Source: Branchiostoma floridae (Eukaryota > Chordata > Leptocardii > Amphioxiformes > Branchiostomatidae). From it: DNA of 64,000 bases. The notes below the pieces were generated by a model. That model saw only the letters and a list, made by a program, of their open reading frames with translations, did not search any database and was not told where the DNA came from. A program made the translations under genes and the position numbers. Below, piece by piece: positions 21,591 through 35,600 of the stretch (position 1 is the first letter of the stretch; each line of letters starts with the position of its first letter). The stretch covers positions 5,568,090 to 5,632,089 of the forward strand of contig NC_049995.1 in NCBI RefSeq assembly GCF_000003815.2. The letters run 5' to 3'.

Positions 21591-21909
21591 CCCTCTTGCA
21601 TATTCCAAGACAAAGAATGATCTACATTTTTCAAAGACCATGAATGAGTTAAGAACTCTACTAGTAATGATTAACCAAGGACTATAAACCTTGCAGTATT
21701 AAATTGTACCATAGATCTTACTAGTAATTAAACTGTAAACATCCATACTAATAGACAGAGAAAACATTGTAAATTCCAAAGTTTCCAAGTTTACAATAGG
21801 ATTTGCCGTGTGTCTGCCTCAAGAAAATAGAACAAAGGAAATCAGAGAACAAAACTGTGATCAATATAATTTCACATTTCTACCTGATAATATTAAACTA
21901 AAAGCCATA

Positions 21910-22240
21910 TAGCACATTAAAGGCAGGGTTGGACAAGTCCACTAGCCCTATTGTCCAGGGCAAGTGAAAATGCTGATCTGGCAAGTGCGTGACCTACGAT
22001 CGGGTAAGTAAGATTTTTCCTTTGAGTGAGATTTTCATATACTTATCACTTTTTACAGTCATGACATCAAACAATGGTCAACATAGAAAAATAGAAGCAA
22101 TAATAAGAACTCTATTGCTGCAAGTGAAAATGCATATAAAAGAAGTGACGTTTGAATTTTGGGCAAGTGAAAAGTTCGTTCGGGCAAGTAAAATTTTTAA
22201 GTTGCCCAATAGGACAAGTGAACTTAAGAACACCTAGTTA
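21910..22240. repeat. dispersed repeat with GGGCAAGTGAAAA motifs
   Basis: The ends read GGACAAGTCCACTAGCCCT and, on the right, CCCAATAGGACAAGTGAACTT, with several GGCAAGTGAAAA-like units between. It resembles a short interspersed element. I cannot name the family. Confidence 0.35.
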
Positions 22241-22954
22241 AGACTTCCGGAGACCAGTTGGTTCCAGAGCAAACAGAGACAGATTCCACATTCCTGACTA
22301 GTTGTGTCAGTTTACACATACCTCACATCACTTCGCCACTTCCTGTTACATACTTGTACTGCATTTCAATCCTTCCTCAATTCCACAAATTCTAACATAC
22401 AAATTATGTTCCCCTTTAAATGTCTCACGAGTGTAAAAACATACCCAATATTTCGTAGAAACGTAAAGAATATTTAAGGATCTAGTGTTCTAACATGTAA
22501 ACCCACGAAACGTAATTATGTCAACCTTAATAATGAAGTCATCGCCCTTAAGACAGGAAGGGGGAGGGGGGCGAACCGCCGATTAACAATTTGACGATTT
22601 GAGGAACACTACAAAGTCTTACAAATATTCACTACATCACGAAAAACTGGAATAAAAGCATTTTACACCTTATTCTAAAGTAGCGTGCTGTTTGATTAAG
22701 TTTATTCGCAATAAATTCCTTTAAAGATGTGACCAAAGTACACTAAAAACCCCTCCCCCATAATTTCACCATCGTTGAATGAGTCACGTTTTTGTAACAC
22801 TAAGACAGAAAATGATCTATAAACATAGTCAAATCGTCAGGAATATGTTCTAAGAAATGACTCCAACATTTCCGCAACATAAAACTGTCGAATACAATAA
22901 ATAAAAGTGAATTTTACTCACATTTTTGGTTCTTTTCTCGGCAATCTTTCACTT

Positions 22955-23003
22955 CCTGGACGTGAAAGTCACGTGGGTTCCCGGAGAGGCTCATGGGAGA
23001 TTT
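22955..23003 (-). other. possible 5' exon with GTGAGT donor
   Basis: The minus strand around 23003-22921 carries an ATG, a CACGTG box and a good AAAAAT|GTGAGT donor at about 22923. Its phase does not fit the CAP-like exon as coding, so at best it would be a 5' UTR exon of that gene. This is weak support. Confidence 0.22.
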
Positions 23004-24437
23004 ACACCGGAGATACTATTTTTTTAGGCCATGTTGATTGGATTATATGGATAACATCCAAACGCGCATCAATTTTTGTCCGTTTGGATTTTTAAAAAAT
23101 GGTCCGTAATGTAAAACGTACACAGCAGCTGTAAAATGAACAAATATTGGACGTGAATTGAAAAGACTATATCCATGATATCGGAAAATGCAAACTAATG
23201 CTCTATAATTTCAAAGTCAATTAATTATAAAGTCAAAGAATATTGAAACTAAGGAGCTTTCACCAATGGTAAAAGCTTGGTGAAACTAAAAGGAAGAAAG
23301 TAAAGAATATGACGATATGACATTATTTAGATATCTTTTTAACCTCAGTCCTGGCCACCTAACGTTAGATTTTATAATGACAGAACTTTTTAATGCTAAA
23401 CTTCTGCACGATCGCATCAGTTTTCGGATTAGATCCATAAACGCATCATGCAATATGGCTTTGATGAAATAGGAAAAAAATTTGTTCTTAGCATCCTTGT
23501 TTTTCCAGAAACACTGAAAAAGTTTAACATTACAGTGCATTGACATAATAAATTTTGGTGGGTATGTTTTTTTTTTAAGTCTAAGAAATCAAGATAAAAT
23601 TTTGATGATGAAGAAACCAAGATGACGTTTCACAGTTTATTTGGTCTTCCACCAAAGTGTTTTCTAAGAAGCGAACGTTGAAATTGGTAACGTTACTAAC
23701 GGGTTAAAATTAATGAAAATCAAAATCACAAACAAAAAGAAAAAGAAATTGACCATGAAATTTGTTATGTGGTCCGAATCTTTGAACCACCAGTTTTGAA
23801 CAACGAGAGCTAATTTTACTCTCCAAGCAGAGGTTGAATCGCACAGATATACAGTAGTAGTTGTCGGAAAAAATACACGGGCGCTCTTGTAATTTTGAGT
23901 AAGCTAATGTATCCCATATTTGACCATGAAATCTTTGGTCGACCATAAAACGCCGGCCGAATTTGCAGATCGGTCAGAGCTTGCAGAATTTCAACATCGC
24001 CCGAGCATCGGCTGTATATTTTTCGTTGAAAATCTGCCCGGCTCGGGCGACGACGGAGGGTTTGTTTTCACCGCTTTTTATTTTTCTGTCAAAGGGACGT
24101 TTGTCAGCATGATAACTAGAGAACGCATGGATGGATTGTTTTGATATTTGATATGTGGGTAGGTTTGGACATGACAAAGAAATGGTAGGAATTGCGTTAC
24201 GGCAGGGCGCTCTAGCGGCGTGTTATGGTACTGTAGCAGAACTTCCAGTTTTGATTTCTTTTTTGTTCGGGACTGGCTTGGGTGATGATTTTTCAGTGGC
24301 AGGTAGCTGTGTAAGAGCATAGTTGGGTGTGTAAGTTTGGGCCCCCTAGCGGCTTCCCATGGAGGATGAAAATAATTGTTGTGTTAAGTTTCGATTCGAG
24401 CGGTTTGCGCGGGCAAGTAAATGAAATGAAAATACCT

Positions 24438-24620
24438 GGGCGCCGTACCTCAGTGCGTTACTGACCGGCAAGGCGTTAGGAGTGTACAGTAAACTGCCGG
24501 ATGACGACGCCAGCGACTACAATAAGGTCAAGGAGGCAGCGCTCAAGCGTTATCAGTTGTCGGAGACCGGATTCCGCTTGAAATTCCGTAATGAAGTCCC
24601 GCAAGATGGAGAGAGTCTGC
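24438..24620 (+). pseudogene. LTR-retrotransposon Gag (SCAN-like) fragment
   Basis: An open stretch reads WAPYLSALLTGKALGVYSKL, then DDDASDYNKVKEAALKRY, then ETGFRLKFRN and QDGESL. This is the capsid-like alpha-helical segment (YL..LL.GKA...Y..L, DY..LK.ALL.RY.L...GFR.KFR) of Ty3/Gypsy-type Gag and SCAN domains. It breaks off after GESL, and no pol follows. It is a truncated relic. Confidence 0.75.
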
Positions 24621-24724
24621 TTTTTGTTTGTTTTTTATTACATTTTTCTCATCCGTTTTGAAATTCAACTTTTTAGAAAAAAGTGCATATATACATTCTC
24701 CTGTGTTATTTTAACATACACTAT

Positions 24725-24761
24725 ACACACACACACACATACATACTATACAAACACACAT

Positions 24762-24860
<99 letters not shown>

Positions 24861-24866
24861 GAAACA
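24725..24866. repeat. (CA)n microsatellite
   Basis: Nearly pure CA dinucleotides with a few CG and AA interruptions. The Thr-His open frames across it are artefacts. Confidence 0.97.
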
Positions 24867-25221
24867 AAAAGAGCTAGGGGAATTTCCACGGTACAATGAA
24901 CCTGTAAGTAATGCACATAGTGTCTGTCGTCTCTGTCACGACCAGTGGAAGACTAGCTCTTCGGTGAGCTAAACTGGACCGCTATCACTTTCACTTTTTA
25001 TTTTAGTTAAGCTTTATCAAATTTAAGGGGCAAGCTGTGTAGGCCTTCAGAAAGGCGTTTGCTATGTATTACGTTTAAGTCAGTATGCTGGCTTTGGCAG
25101 GCATACTTTAAGCTAAGCGAAGAGATTGCGATCTACATTAGATTTAAGTGGTCTTGATTTATGTGGAATCGAAATGGTGGACTTCAAATGAATACGGTAT
25201 ACGTAAAAGGTCATGAAAATC

Positions 25222-25975
25222 TGCAACTAAGTCTGTCCTTGGTGCTGAACATCATCAATACACGATCAACTAAGCCTGTCCTTTGTGCTGAACACCATCA
25301 GTACATAAGCAAATAAGCCTGTCCTTGGTGCTGAACACCATCCATATACGAGCAACTACGTCTGTCCTTGGTGCTGAACACCATCCATATACGAGCAACT
25401 ACGTCTGTCCTTGGTGCTGAACACTATCAATACATGAGCAACTAAGCTTGTCCTTCGTGCTGAACACTATCAATACATGAGCAACTAAGTCTGTCCTTCG
25501 TGCTGAACACTATCAATACATGAGCAACTAAGTCTGTCCTTCGTGCTGAACACTATCAATACATGAGCAACAACAGTCTTTGGTGCTGAACACCATCAGT
25601 ACATGAGCAACTAAGTCTGTCCTTAGTGCTGAACACTATCAAAACATGAACAACTAAGTCTGTCCTTGGTGCTGAACACTATCAAAACATGAACAACTAA
25701 GTCTGTCCTTAGTGCTGAACACTATCAAAACATGAACAACTAAGTCTGTCCTTAGTGCTGAACACTATCAAAACATGAACAACTAAGTCTGTCCTTGGTG
25801 CTGAACACTATCAAAACATGAACAACGAAATCTATCCGTGGTGCTGAACACCATCAGTACATGAGCAACTAAGTCTGTCCTTGGTGCTGATTACTATCAA
25901 TACATGAACAATTAAGCCTGTCCTTGGTGCTGAACACCGTCAATACATGAGCAAGTTTGTCTTTGGTGCTTTACT
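25222..25975 (+). repeat. 43-bp tandem repeat, about 17 copies
   Basis: The unit reads approximately CAACTAAGTCTGTCCTTGGT + GCTGAACACTATCAATACATGA + G. Copies differ at a few sites (CCATC versus CTATC, AAAAC versus AATAC), and blocks of identical neighbours show local expansion. A few copies are shortened. It has no coding potential. Confidence 0.92.
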
Positions 25976-26192
25976 TTAAGAAGTAAATATGAAAAATCAT
26001 TATGTAATGAATCGTGTAAATACACCCAAGGGAAAGTAAAGAAAATGATATTTGATATCATTATTGTAATAATCGTTGGGTCACAGAGCTAGCCATCTTG
26101 GATGTGTATTGTTGAATGTGTATTCGGGAATTCTGGGATAGCACTAGTTCCACCAATGTAAAAAGCCCCAAACTAGACAAATATCGTCTGCA

Positions 26193-26290
26193 CTACTCTC
26201 CAAGCAGAGGTTAGGCTCTGGCTGTTTTATTAAACATTTTTTATTCGTTTTTATCGGGCTTTCTATTTTGTATTTTATCTTCCTGGTAGT
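26193..26290. mobile_element. truncated copy of the CTCTCCAAGCAGAGGTT MITE
   Basis: The left end is CTACTCTCCAAGCAGAGGTT, followed by the same GGCTGTTTT...GGGCTTTCTATTTT interior as 13841-14026. The right inverted repeat is missing. Confidence 0.65.
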
Positions 26291-26465
26291 CTGCTTAGCT
26301 TAAATATTCTTTCATATCATATCACATTTACTAAGTTTGGATTTACAGTCATCAACCTCTGATATAACAAACAATCACTATTCATGAAGACATTCTGCTG
26401 ACGTCAAAGCCTCCCTTCGTTATTTCGTAAACAGAAGATGAAAGCTCCCCAAACATGCCACAGAT

Positions 26466-26750
26466 TTTCTTACCGGCGCAGTAACACCTGGTAATCAGGA
26501 GTTAATCCTCACAGCATGAATAGGAAACATCAGCAACGATTTTGTTGTTTCTACGCAAGCTTCATTAGTCTGTAGCTAAGCTGATGATTATTCAACTTTT
26601 TTGTCAGCATAGCAACATAAGAGGCGCAGTAACACTTGGTAATGAATAATGAATAGGAAACATCAGCAACGATTTTGTTGTTTCTTCCCAAGAACTATTA
26701 GTCTATAGTTAAGCTGATGAATATTCAACTGTTTTCAGCATGGTAAGATG
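26466..26750. repeat. tandem duplication of about 150 bp
   Basis: Two copies share GGCGCAGTAACAC.TGGTAAT, GAATAGGAAACATCAGCAAC, GATTTTGTTGTTTCT and TAAGCTGATGA.TATTCAACT. The copies begin near 26473 and 26621. Confidence 0.75.
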
Positions 26751-26759
26751 TGAGGCTGT

Positions 26760-28850
26760 AAAATACTAATAAAGTGTTCAATATAGTGCTTTTATTTGTT
26801 CATTAAAATTATTGCAAAACATATGACATTTTTTGTCTCATGAAAGGTTACAATGTTGACATGTTTTCTGTTTAAAAGAGCGCTACTATGTTGTTGCTAA
26901 TAGTATGATGTTGATGTTTTGTTAGTGGCATCTTATTTTCTGGTTTTGTTGCCTCCATGAAAAATGGAGGTATTGTTTTTTTTTGTGCGCGCGTGTGTGT
27001 CTTTATTACATCAGCATGTATGATAATATTTCTGTGGGTAGGTGTTGTAGACCACTAATTCAACGAGTTTGAACCTCCGTTCGGTCGACCTTGGTACTGC
27101 AGTTTAACTTCCGTTGTTTGTGTCGTATGTTCTGGATATGTCATGGTGTTTTGGTGGCACATAGCTTTTTATGTAAGGACACGTGGTGTAAGTTTGGACC
27201 CCCTAGCAGCTTGCTTTGGAACTGCAGGGCGGAGTCTTATTGGTAGTGTTATCCTTCTAGTGATATTTAGGTTATTCTTACTCATCAAATTATCAAAATC
27301 ACAGGATTTTCAATGTTAGGGTGTTAGGACACATTTTGCTACTGTAACATACCCACATACCACACCTTCAAACCATGTTTCTACATGTTTGATTATTTGT
27401 TTATGAAAAGAAATTATAGCAAAACAAGCAATTACTCCTACGGGTTATCTAGCTAACGCAGTGTCTTTAGACTTATATCTGTATGTACATGTTTTCTTTG
27501 GCAAATGGATTGCATGTATCATTTATTTTATGTGGGCATACATACCTATGCTGTATCTATATGATTTATGAAACAGTGTTCCTCTTCGATCTGGATAAAC
27601 TGGAATATTTGGAAATCATCGAGTTATTTTGTTAGGCTTGAATGTTGTTAACATGTTTGAAAATTGACATTTAAATCATTAAGACCTCAGGATTTGTGAT
27701 TCAATGTTTTAAGACATTCTACTACTATAACTCTAACTATGCCCACTCATCACACTCCATCTACCACACACAACGCCACAGAACAGTCGGACGCTGAGGG
27801 TTTCAACACTTAAACATTTTATTACTATTCTCCAACCTTAACATTTCTTTGTTCTTACAGTACAGCATGCATGGTGGTGCCAATATCAGTCATATTTCAG
27901 CTTGTCATGCCATAAAATGTTCACACTTCCACGACTAGCTTCTAAATACAAAATAAATACAAAACGTATAATATGCATTCAGCATACTACATGTTTGATA
28001 TTTTTGTGTACGGTTATAGAGCTTAAAATTGTATCATAAAATACTACATTCTTAATCTTTCACTCATGTTTACATTACCATTACAGTATTATTCATTCTT
28101 ATACATCACAGATACGTGGTGTTCCAAACCACCATGCATTTATCAACATCAAATCATTAAGGTATACATTAAGTTAGCAGTGGTGCACCCTATCGGTCAT
28201 ATTTTGTTTGTGATCTCATCAGACAATGTCCAAACTTCCAGTGCCAGCTTCACACAGAAACTACATTTCTCTAAAATGCATTTATGGTCATCAACAGCGA
28301 TTTGATATGTCTCACTTAATATGTTTCAATTGATATTACAGTATCATTCAATGATTTGCACATGACTTAACATTTCATATTCACTGGTTGCTCCCAAGCA
28401 AATATAATTGTATTCATCACCATCGAATTTTTTTTTACATCATTAAAGTTAATGTGCATGGACAGTACCGCACAATATCAACATCACATCCACCATTTTT
28501 ATGAGAAGCTTCATGCTTTCCTTTGATAAAAATGTTCATCTAAATGTACCAAAGGCAAAGCAACCATACGCTGAATATGATGTGTCATTGTCGGTATAAA
28601 ATATATTAGTAGTACACATGACAAGATGTAACACTATCAGGTTCTATACATGACAAAAACTGTCAAAATAGTAGGTGCCTGCAGAATGTTTTCCTTACGA
28701 GTGCAACGGTACAAATACTTAAAATGTATATCACGAAAGATGATATTTGCAAGAGTAATGTATCAATTTGTATCATATTTGTTGCTGGACCACATTTATG
28801 ACGATTGTCACTACTCAGATTCATACGTATGTCTGTAAAAGGCCTCGTGA
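26760..28850. other. non-coding; nothing recognised
   Basis: AT-rich. Small open frames lack motifs and paired splice sites. Two loosely similar stretches (27850-27960 and 28080-28260) share TTTCAC...CCATTACAG and TCGGTCATATTT-like fragments, probably diverged repeats. Confidence 0.45.
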
Positions 28851-28859
28851 AGTTAATAA

Positions 28860-29640
28860 GAGCCTTTGAATTATTGTCGACATGTCACAGTGCATATGAT
28901 ATATTGTACACAGAGTACAATTATAGACTGATTGTTGCAGTACATGTGATACATAGAGTACACTTATAGGCTGGATTTAACAGTGCACAAGATGCATTTA
29001 CATACATTACAATTGTAGATTGTATACAGATTGTTACAGTGTATTTGACACCTTGGGCAAATAGTACATGATCATACACTGATACTTTGTCTATAGGGTA
29101 CAGTTATAGAAAAATTATAACAATGCATCATGATACATTGTACATAGAGCATAATTGCAGGATTGTTGCAGTGTATATGGTACCTTGCACGTATAGTACA
29201 ATTATACACTGATTTTTATAGCTCATGTGACACATTGTGTATAGAATACATCGGCACATTATCTGTTGAAAATTGCACAAGAGAAAAAGAGAGCATCCCC
29301 AAGAACTAAAATGTTATAACAGTGCATGTGTGATACATTGTACATAGAGTAAAATTGCAGACAGGTTGTTAAAGTGTATATTGTATTTTGCAGTCTTGCA
29401 CATGGAACACAACCATAGGCAGAGTGCTACAGTGCATATATGATACATTGTACATAGAGTACAGTTGTAAACTTTGATATATATTGTTGCAGTGTATATG
29501 TCACATTGCACATAGAGTACAATTATACACAGATTCTTATAGTACATATGATACATTGTACAAGGAGTGCAGTTGTAAACTTTGATTGTTGCAGTGCATA
29601 TGTCACTGATATATTGTACATAATAAGAATACAGTACAAC
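28860..29640. repeat. degenerate repeat field, units of about 60-70 bp
   Basis: There are many diverged units of the form GTTGCAGTGTATATGATACA + TTGTACATAGAGTACAATTATAGAC. They occur from about 28860 to 29620 with irregular spacing. Confidence 0.7.
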
Positions 29641-30189
29641 TGGTTGCTTCACACACCAGTCATATCAATGGAATTGCAACTTGAATAACTTGCCATTGTC
29701 AGCCTTTTACATCAATCTTTGTTAGGTGACGTATTAATGTTCTAACATATATATCGCAGAAAGGTTAGCTGTAATATCAAGCTGAAGTCAAAACCACACA
29801 AGAACACGTTTAGGGTCTGTTGTCCGCTATACGTAGTGACCACGCACTGCAGTGTGCTTATAGATCACGCCAATATGTCTCGAGTTCGAATCCCAGTTGT
29901 TGTAGGCCGTCCCACGTGCGTGATACATGTAATGGTTGCACCCTCAGTCCAATAGATAACATGTTCAATCATGGTCAACTATTCCTATTGCATTTCTCTC
30001 GACTACGAGAGATAAACTTGTAAATAAAAATGAGAGGGGGGGCGGCAAGTTGTTAGGTTTCGTTTAGTAATGAAGCTGCGATTAATTGAGATATATTTCC
30101 TTTGCACAGCTCTTTTTTTTCAATACAAAAACCTAATTGATATTTGGGATGCTCTCTTTTTCTCTTGTACATTTTCCAACAGATAATGT
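29256..30189. mobile_element. region bounded by 46-bp inverted repeats
   Basis: 29256-29301 and 30144-30189 are inverted copies with about five differences. Both contain GAGAAAAAGAGAGCATCCC and ACATTATCTGTTG (or complements). Similarity extends a few bases further out. The ends could be the termini of a 0.93-kb non-autonomous element that carries the SINE-like unit. Confidence 0.5.
29815..30030 (+). mobile_element. possible tRNA-derived SINE
   Basis: GAGTTCGAATCCC at about 29881-29893 matches a Pol III B box. Upstream sequence has a loose A-box position. The unit ends in an A-rich TAAACTTGTAAATAAAA. No second copy is visible here, so the call is tentative. Confidence 0.35.
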
Positions 30190-30199
30190 ATCGATGAAT

Positions 30200-31310
30200 A
30201 CATAATCAGCCACATGTTGTGGAATTACACTTCTGAATGTTTGTTTTGTTAAACAATATGGCACTCACTGAACCAATGCAAGTGTGCACACTTTCTTTGT
30301 TTTCAATATTTTCGGAATAAATGAAGACAGCTAACCACACCAAGAAGGTCAGTTGCTCATGTGATATCAAATAAAACAGAACAAGACGAGCGAGTTTTTC
30401 TTAGCGCTTCTGAAATTAGCTTTGTAGCCTAATTAAAGTCAGGCGTTGTCAGGAACATCATAACACATGTGGGTACAAAATTGAAAGAAATTGTACCTCT
30501 GACTTCCAATAGCCTAAAGGCTTTGTTAATCAGTTATGTTTCTAACGGTGTAGCTCTTTATCGATGTTGTGTGAACGTAGTTTTGGGTTACAGGCATGTA
30601 TTGTGTGTATACAGCTTTACTATTGGTGCTTGGTGATGAAGTTTTGCCATCCTTATCTGTATAAATCACAGATGTCTTTAAGCTTGTTGTTGAAAAATGC
30701 TCCACACATGAACATAGGCATGACAGTACTGGCTATAGTACGACTAGTAACAATAGAAATAATTTCAGGGCGGTCCCTTTCTTTTACCAATGAATGTAAT
30801 GAATATCATTTTATCATAAGATGCACATTGCCATTGTATAGACATTACAGAAAATCCATCATTTAAAAGTCATAAACATCAATTCTTGTTTTAGCATAAG
30901 CTAACATCAGTTTACATATAGGTTGGCACCACCACAATTGTCTTGTTTATATGTGTGTTAATAATACTTACTCCATTTTTATTTGATTGTCTAATTTGCA
31001 ACAAGTATTTTACAACATATAATCTTTAACCAGGAAGGAGTATAACAGGCAATGTTTGAATAGAAAGAGGCTGTGTGTTTAGTTTTAGAGTCTTTGTTTA
31101 GATGGTGTAAATGGTATGCTTTTTCTTTGAAAAACAGACAAAACTAAAATGATTCGCACAGCCACTTCAAATGTAACAGAGATGCCATTCAGATGGTTAG
31201 TGTCTCTGTTATTCTCCTTCGTGGTTTCAATTTCAGAAAATTGGTACATTTATCCAAGGAAAATGGTTAAGATATTGTTAATTGTGTGTTCAATTGACCC
31301 AAATAATATG
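30200..31310. other. non-coding; nothing recognised
   Basis: AT-rich. A 100-codon open frame at 30564-30866 has no motif and no supporting splice context. Confidence 0.45.
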
Positions 31311-31315
31311 AACTA

Positions 31316-31502
<187 letters not shown>

Positions 31503-31509
31503 CAATAGT

Positions 31510-32690
31510 GTCTACGGCCTCGCTGCTTTCCTGGGAAAAGCAGTTCAAGTTGCACATTAAAAACTAAGGAAGATAACTCCAACTCATATCTGCATCTGTT
31601 GGAGGGTTGTGCAATTTTGTGTGACCCCAATTTTGAGTGGGCCAATGATATACAAAATGGTAACATACGATTACATGTACATTTCCAATCTGCAGTATCA
31701 TTTAGAGTACATGTATGCAAGTCTGCGTTAAACTTTATATAATTGTGATGTCTCAACATGGACAAGAAAGAAACATTCCCTGTCATTTCCATGATCCTGC
31801 CAATTTGAATGCATGTTGTTCTTTTTTAATTCTTTCTTTTTATCTGTCTTTCTTTATTTTGCTTGACATGTTTTGTCATTCATATGGTCTCTATGACTTT
31901 GGCCTTTGCCATATACATAATAAATTACGCAGTACTGTCAAGATAGCAAGAATGCAGATTTAAGAACACTTTTTTTCACTCCATGAATCGAATTAGACTG
32001 TTAAGAAATCATTTTAGCATATTGGGGAAACAAAAAAAGTTCATCCAAGCTGCACTTATTTCATCTCGATTGAGTCAGTTTGATTTGAAATTGTTTTTGA
32101 AGAATTAAGAGAAAAAGAAAAAGAAAAGGACAGCAAAGAGTAAAAGTTCAAAGACCTCATACCTTCGCCAAGCGGTACTGCCACGCATGTCTTCTAAAGG
32201 TTTATAATTGATAATGTAAATTATACGCTCATTTGCATACACTATATCAGTTGATGATTTTCTATACCAAAATAACACACCAAGTCGTATCGATAGCAAA
32301 TGAGGCTATCTATTGTAGCATTTTGTAATCAATTATGCAAACGAGAATCTGATTTGCATGACTTATGGCCGGTGATTGTTACCTTAATCAACTTCCAAGC
32401 GCCGCAACTATCCAACCATATAGGTTTGATTTTGTTTTGCATTTAATGATTTTGTTGCAAAAAATCTTTTTCGTCCAAAAGAAGAAAAGATATTAACCAG
32501 CCGTCTGTTTCTAAGACATCCAGAGAAGGTTTTGTTATTGTTTTAAGTTCTGTCATAGAATTCCGTTTTCCCCAAAGAAATAACGTTTTTGCAATGGTTC
32601 AGAATATGATGGTAGAAATGTGACATATAAATTTCAAACAATGGCCGAAAGATTGATTTTGGACAAATTTCGTTCAAGACGTTTTTTGTA
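31510..32690. other. non-coding; likely 3' flank / 3' UTR of the LRR gene
   Basis: No exon is seen. The minus-strand LRR gene ends at 32692, so its 3' UTR should extend into this stretch. I could not pick a unique polyadenylation signal. Confidence 0.4.
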
Positions 32691-32691
32691 T

Positions 32692-35600
32692 TCACTGGAT
32701 CTCACAGTGAGCCGGTTCATAGCTGTTTGTCTCGGGGGAGTCTGGGGTGTCATTTATTGCCTCTCTATGGTCATTCTGGCTGTAGGCAGCTGCCGGAGAC
32801 CTGTCAGCACTGGCCGCAGGGGAGGGGCAGATGTAACTGTTTCCCCGACCGGTGGCGGGTCCTCTACGATGGTTTTCATCATAGATGGCAGACTGAGTAC
32901 CCGACTCACTACTGGGCGAGGTGGGTGTGAAGTTGCAGACTACCTCGCTACGGTCATTCTGGTCATATGTGCTGGACAGGGTGTTCTCTTGGTCAGCGGT
33001 CAGGGCAGGGGAGTTGTAACAAGGTGCCTTGCGGGAACCCTTAGCGGCCTCTCTAGGGTCATTCTGGTCATATGTGCTGGACAGCGTGCGCTCTCGGTCA
33101 GTGGCAAAGGCTTGGGAGTTGTAGCAAGGTGCCTTGCGGGAACCCTTAGCGGCCTCTCTAGGGTCATTCTGGTCATATGTGCTTGACAGGGTGCGCTCTT
33201 GGTCAGTGGCCTGGGCAGGGGAGTTGTAACAAGGTGCCTTGCGGGAACACTTATCGACGCTGGCATTCTGCTGGTAGGCAGAGGACTGGGTGGCAGCCGG
33301 GTTGGGGAGGATGGATGGGTGCTGGTAGCACTTTTTGCCGGACTTGTCGCGACCATTGGGGCCATAGGCAGCCAGGATGGCGCCTTCCCTGTTCGGTGTC
33401 TGACGAGGGCGCTCGGTGCTGTACGGGCGGGACGGCACGGGGTGTGTCTGCGCGCGGGCGCGGCCTGCATACGCTGCGCAAAGCTTAGCCTCTCCGTACG
33501 GAACGGTTTCTGACTGAGAAGAATCTGCCCTGCGCAGATCAGGGTGGTCCGCGAAACCACCCTCAGCGTAAGGGCTGATGACTGATTCTGAATCATTCAG
33601 GCTGTCGTGATCATCAAAACCACCCTCAGCGTACGGACTGATCACTGACTCATCCATGTTGCCTTGATCTCCTGAGGGGTTACCTGGAGCTTTGCGCCTG
33701 AGCCTACGCCAGATGTACACGACACATTTCCGAACTACCAACACTGCAAGTGGCAAGTACCCGAATGGAGCTACGTACACAATGTACCACAATATGTCTG
33801 CAATGCCATCATCGCTCGCGCTTGTGGACAGTGGTGTAGTGTTGATTGTGAGCGGCAGTGTGGTGCTGATGATGGTTGAGAATGGTGTGGTGTTCATGAG
33901 TGAGAGCTCTGTGGCTTGGGGTGTTGTTATTCCAGAGTGTGCGCGCTCGCTCTCCATGAAGACGGCAGTGTGGGAGCCAGTTGCCGAAGTGGCAGTACAA
34001 GTGGTGTTCTCGAAGGCCAAGGGTTCGGCGGTCTCAAGCCAAAGGGTGAATCTGGACCTCCCCATGTAGTTGGAACACAGGCTATCATTTCCTGATTCCC
34101 CCAACACGTTCTGTGGACCCTCACATTTCACCCAGCCCTCGGCCTTCAGGTCGGTCACCACTCTCACGGTTAGGTTACCTGTCGGCAGACTGTCGTGTGT
34201 GGTCGTGTTTGTGTCGTACGTCATGTCAACCTCGTGGTGTAAGCCGTTAGGGAAGGCAAAGGACACTATGGGCGATTGCTCCCAGTACACGTCGCCAACA
34301 GCTTCGTACTTGTACGCGGCGCTGCGTTCAACATGCACGATCACCACCAGCGGCGCTGGGCAGGGCAGTGATATGGGATTGACTGGCGCGGGAGAATTTA
34401 GGTATAGTGCCGAGGCGGGACAGCTTGTCGTGGAGAGAACCCGTATTGCCGAGATGAACCGCTGTTTGAACTTCAGGTTGTTCCCCTGGTGTTCATACAG
34501 CTGGTCATTCGCGCAGGTACAGCGTGGAGGATTATCCAGGGTGATTCTCTTCGATCGCAGCGCCCTATCTTCTAACGCAACGACGGCAATCGCATTTCCA
34601 CGCGCCATGAGACTGTATGGAAATGTCGACCTGAACCACCCGCCAGAGAGGAAGGTCAGCCTGTTTCTCGCCAGGTCTAGGTTGGACAATTTCGTGTTTG
34701 TGCTGAACGCACCTGCAGCAATGTGGGAGATTCTGTTACCCTCTAAGTTCAGGACTAGCAGCCGCTCAAGACCGTGGAACATCCCCGCGCCGATCGCTGT
34801 CAGTTTGTTCTCAACAGCGTGGACATATTCTACGGACTTGATCGCCTGCAAGGTCCCGGGTGGTACGTTTGAGATAAGATTGGCACTTACGTCAATCCAG
34901 TGTGGTCGCACTCCCCGGAACGTGTCAGGTGACAGAGTCAAGATCTGGTTGTCCACAAGGATGAGGTGAGACAAGCCGGGAAGCCCATCCAAGCAGCCAT
35001 CCTGTATTAGATAGCGCATGAAGTATAAGGTAATGGAAATGAAAATGTCGTATCAAAGAGAGAGAGAGAGATTCTTCGTCTAAAAGAAAACAATTACCGC
35101 TTTGAAGCTAAATCTAACAACCCGTAAGTAAGAACCGTACACATTTTTTACCGGGCCAGAAAGCACATCAAGAAAGGAAAGCAAAGGGACTATTTTTTTT
35201 TTAATTGAGAGACATAATAATCGATCCAAAACATAGCAACAGAATATTAGGAATACATGTTTATATTTCTAAGACCTCACCTCCAGATGTGTCAGGTTGT
35301 TTTCAAACAGCAGCAGCTTTTTGAGACCCTCCATCCCAGCAAACGTGCCGTTCCTCAGAGTCTGGACATTGCTCCGCCAGATGACCAGGGTAGACACCTG
35401 TGGCAACTTAGCAAACGCCCCTCCCTCTATATCCGTTAGGTTACAACCCACAAACCACAGCCTGCAATATCTACCACAGGGGATCTGAGAGAGGACCTCT
35501 GCCTTTTGCGTGTCAAGCTCACCAACGTCGTTGTCAACGATCATGATGTTGGTTCTGAAGGGTGGTAGGGAAGGGTTCTGGGTGGGACCCCCCTGGGTAG

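Noticed and set aside
24591-24899. Thr-His-rich and Val-Cys-rich open frames
   Set aside because: CA microsatellite artefact.
25222-25975. Regularly spaced repeats considered as a CRISPR-like array
   Set aside because: Copies are contiguous with no unique spacers, and the genome is eukaryotic.
32620-34969. Plus-strand open frames of 188 and 299 codons
   Set aside because: They are antisense shadows of the minus-strand LRR receptor, which has signal peptide, LRRs and membrane helix.
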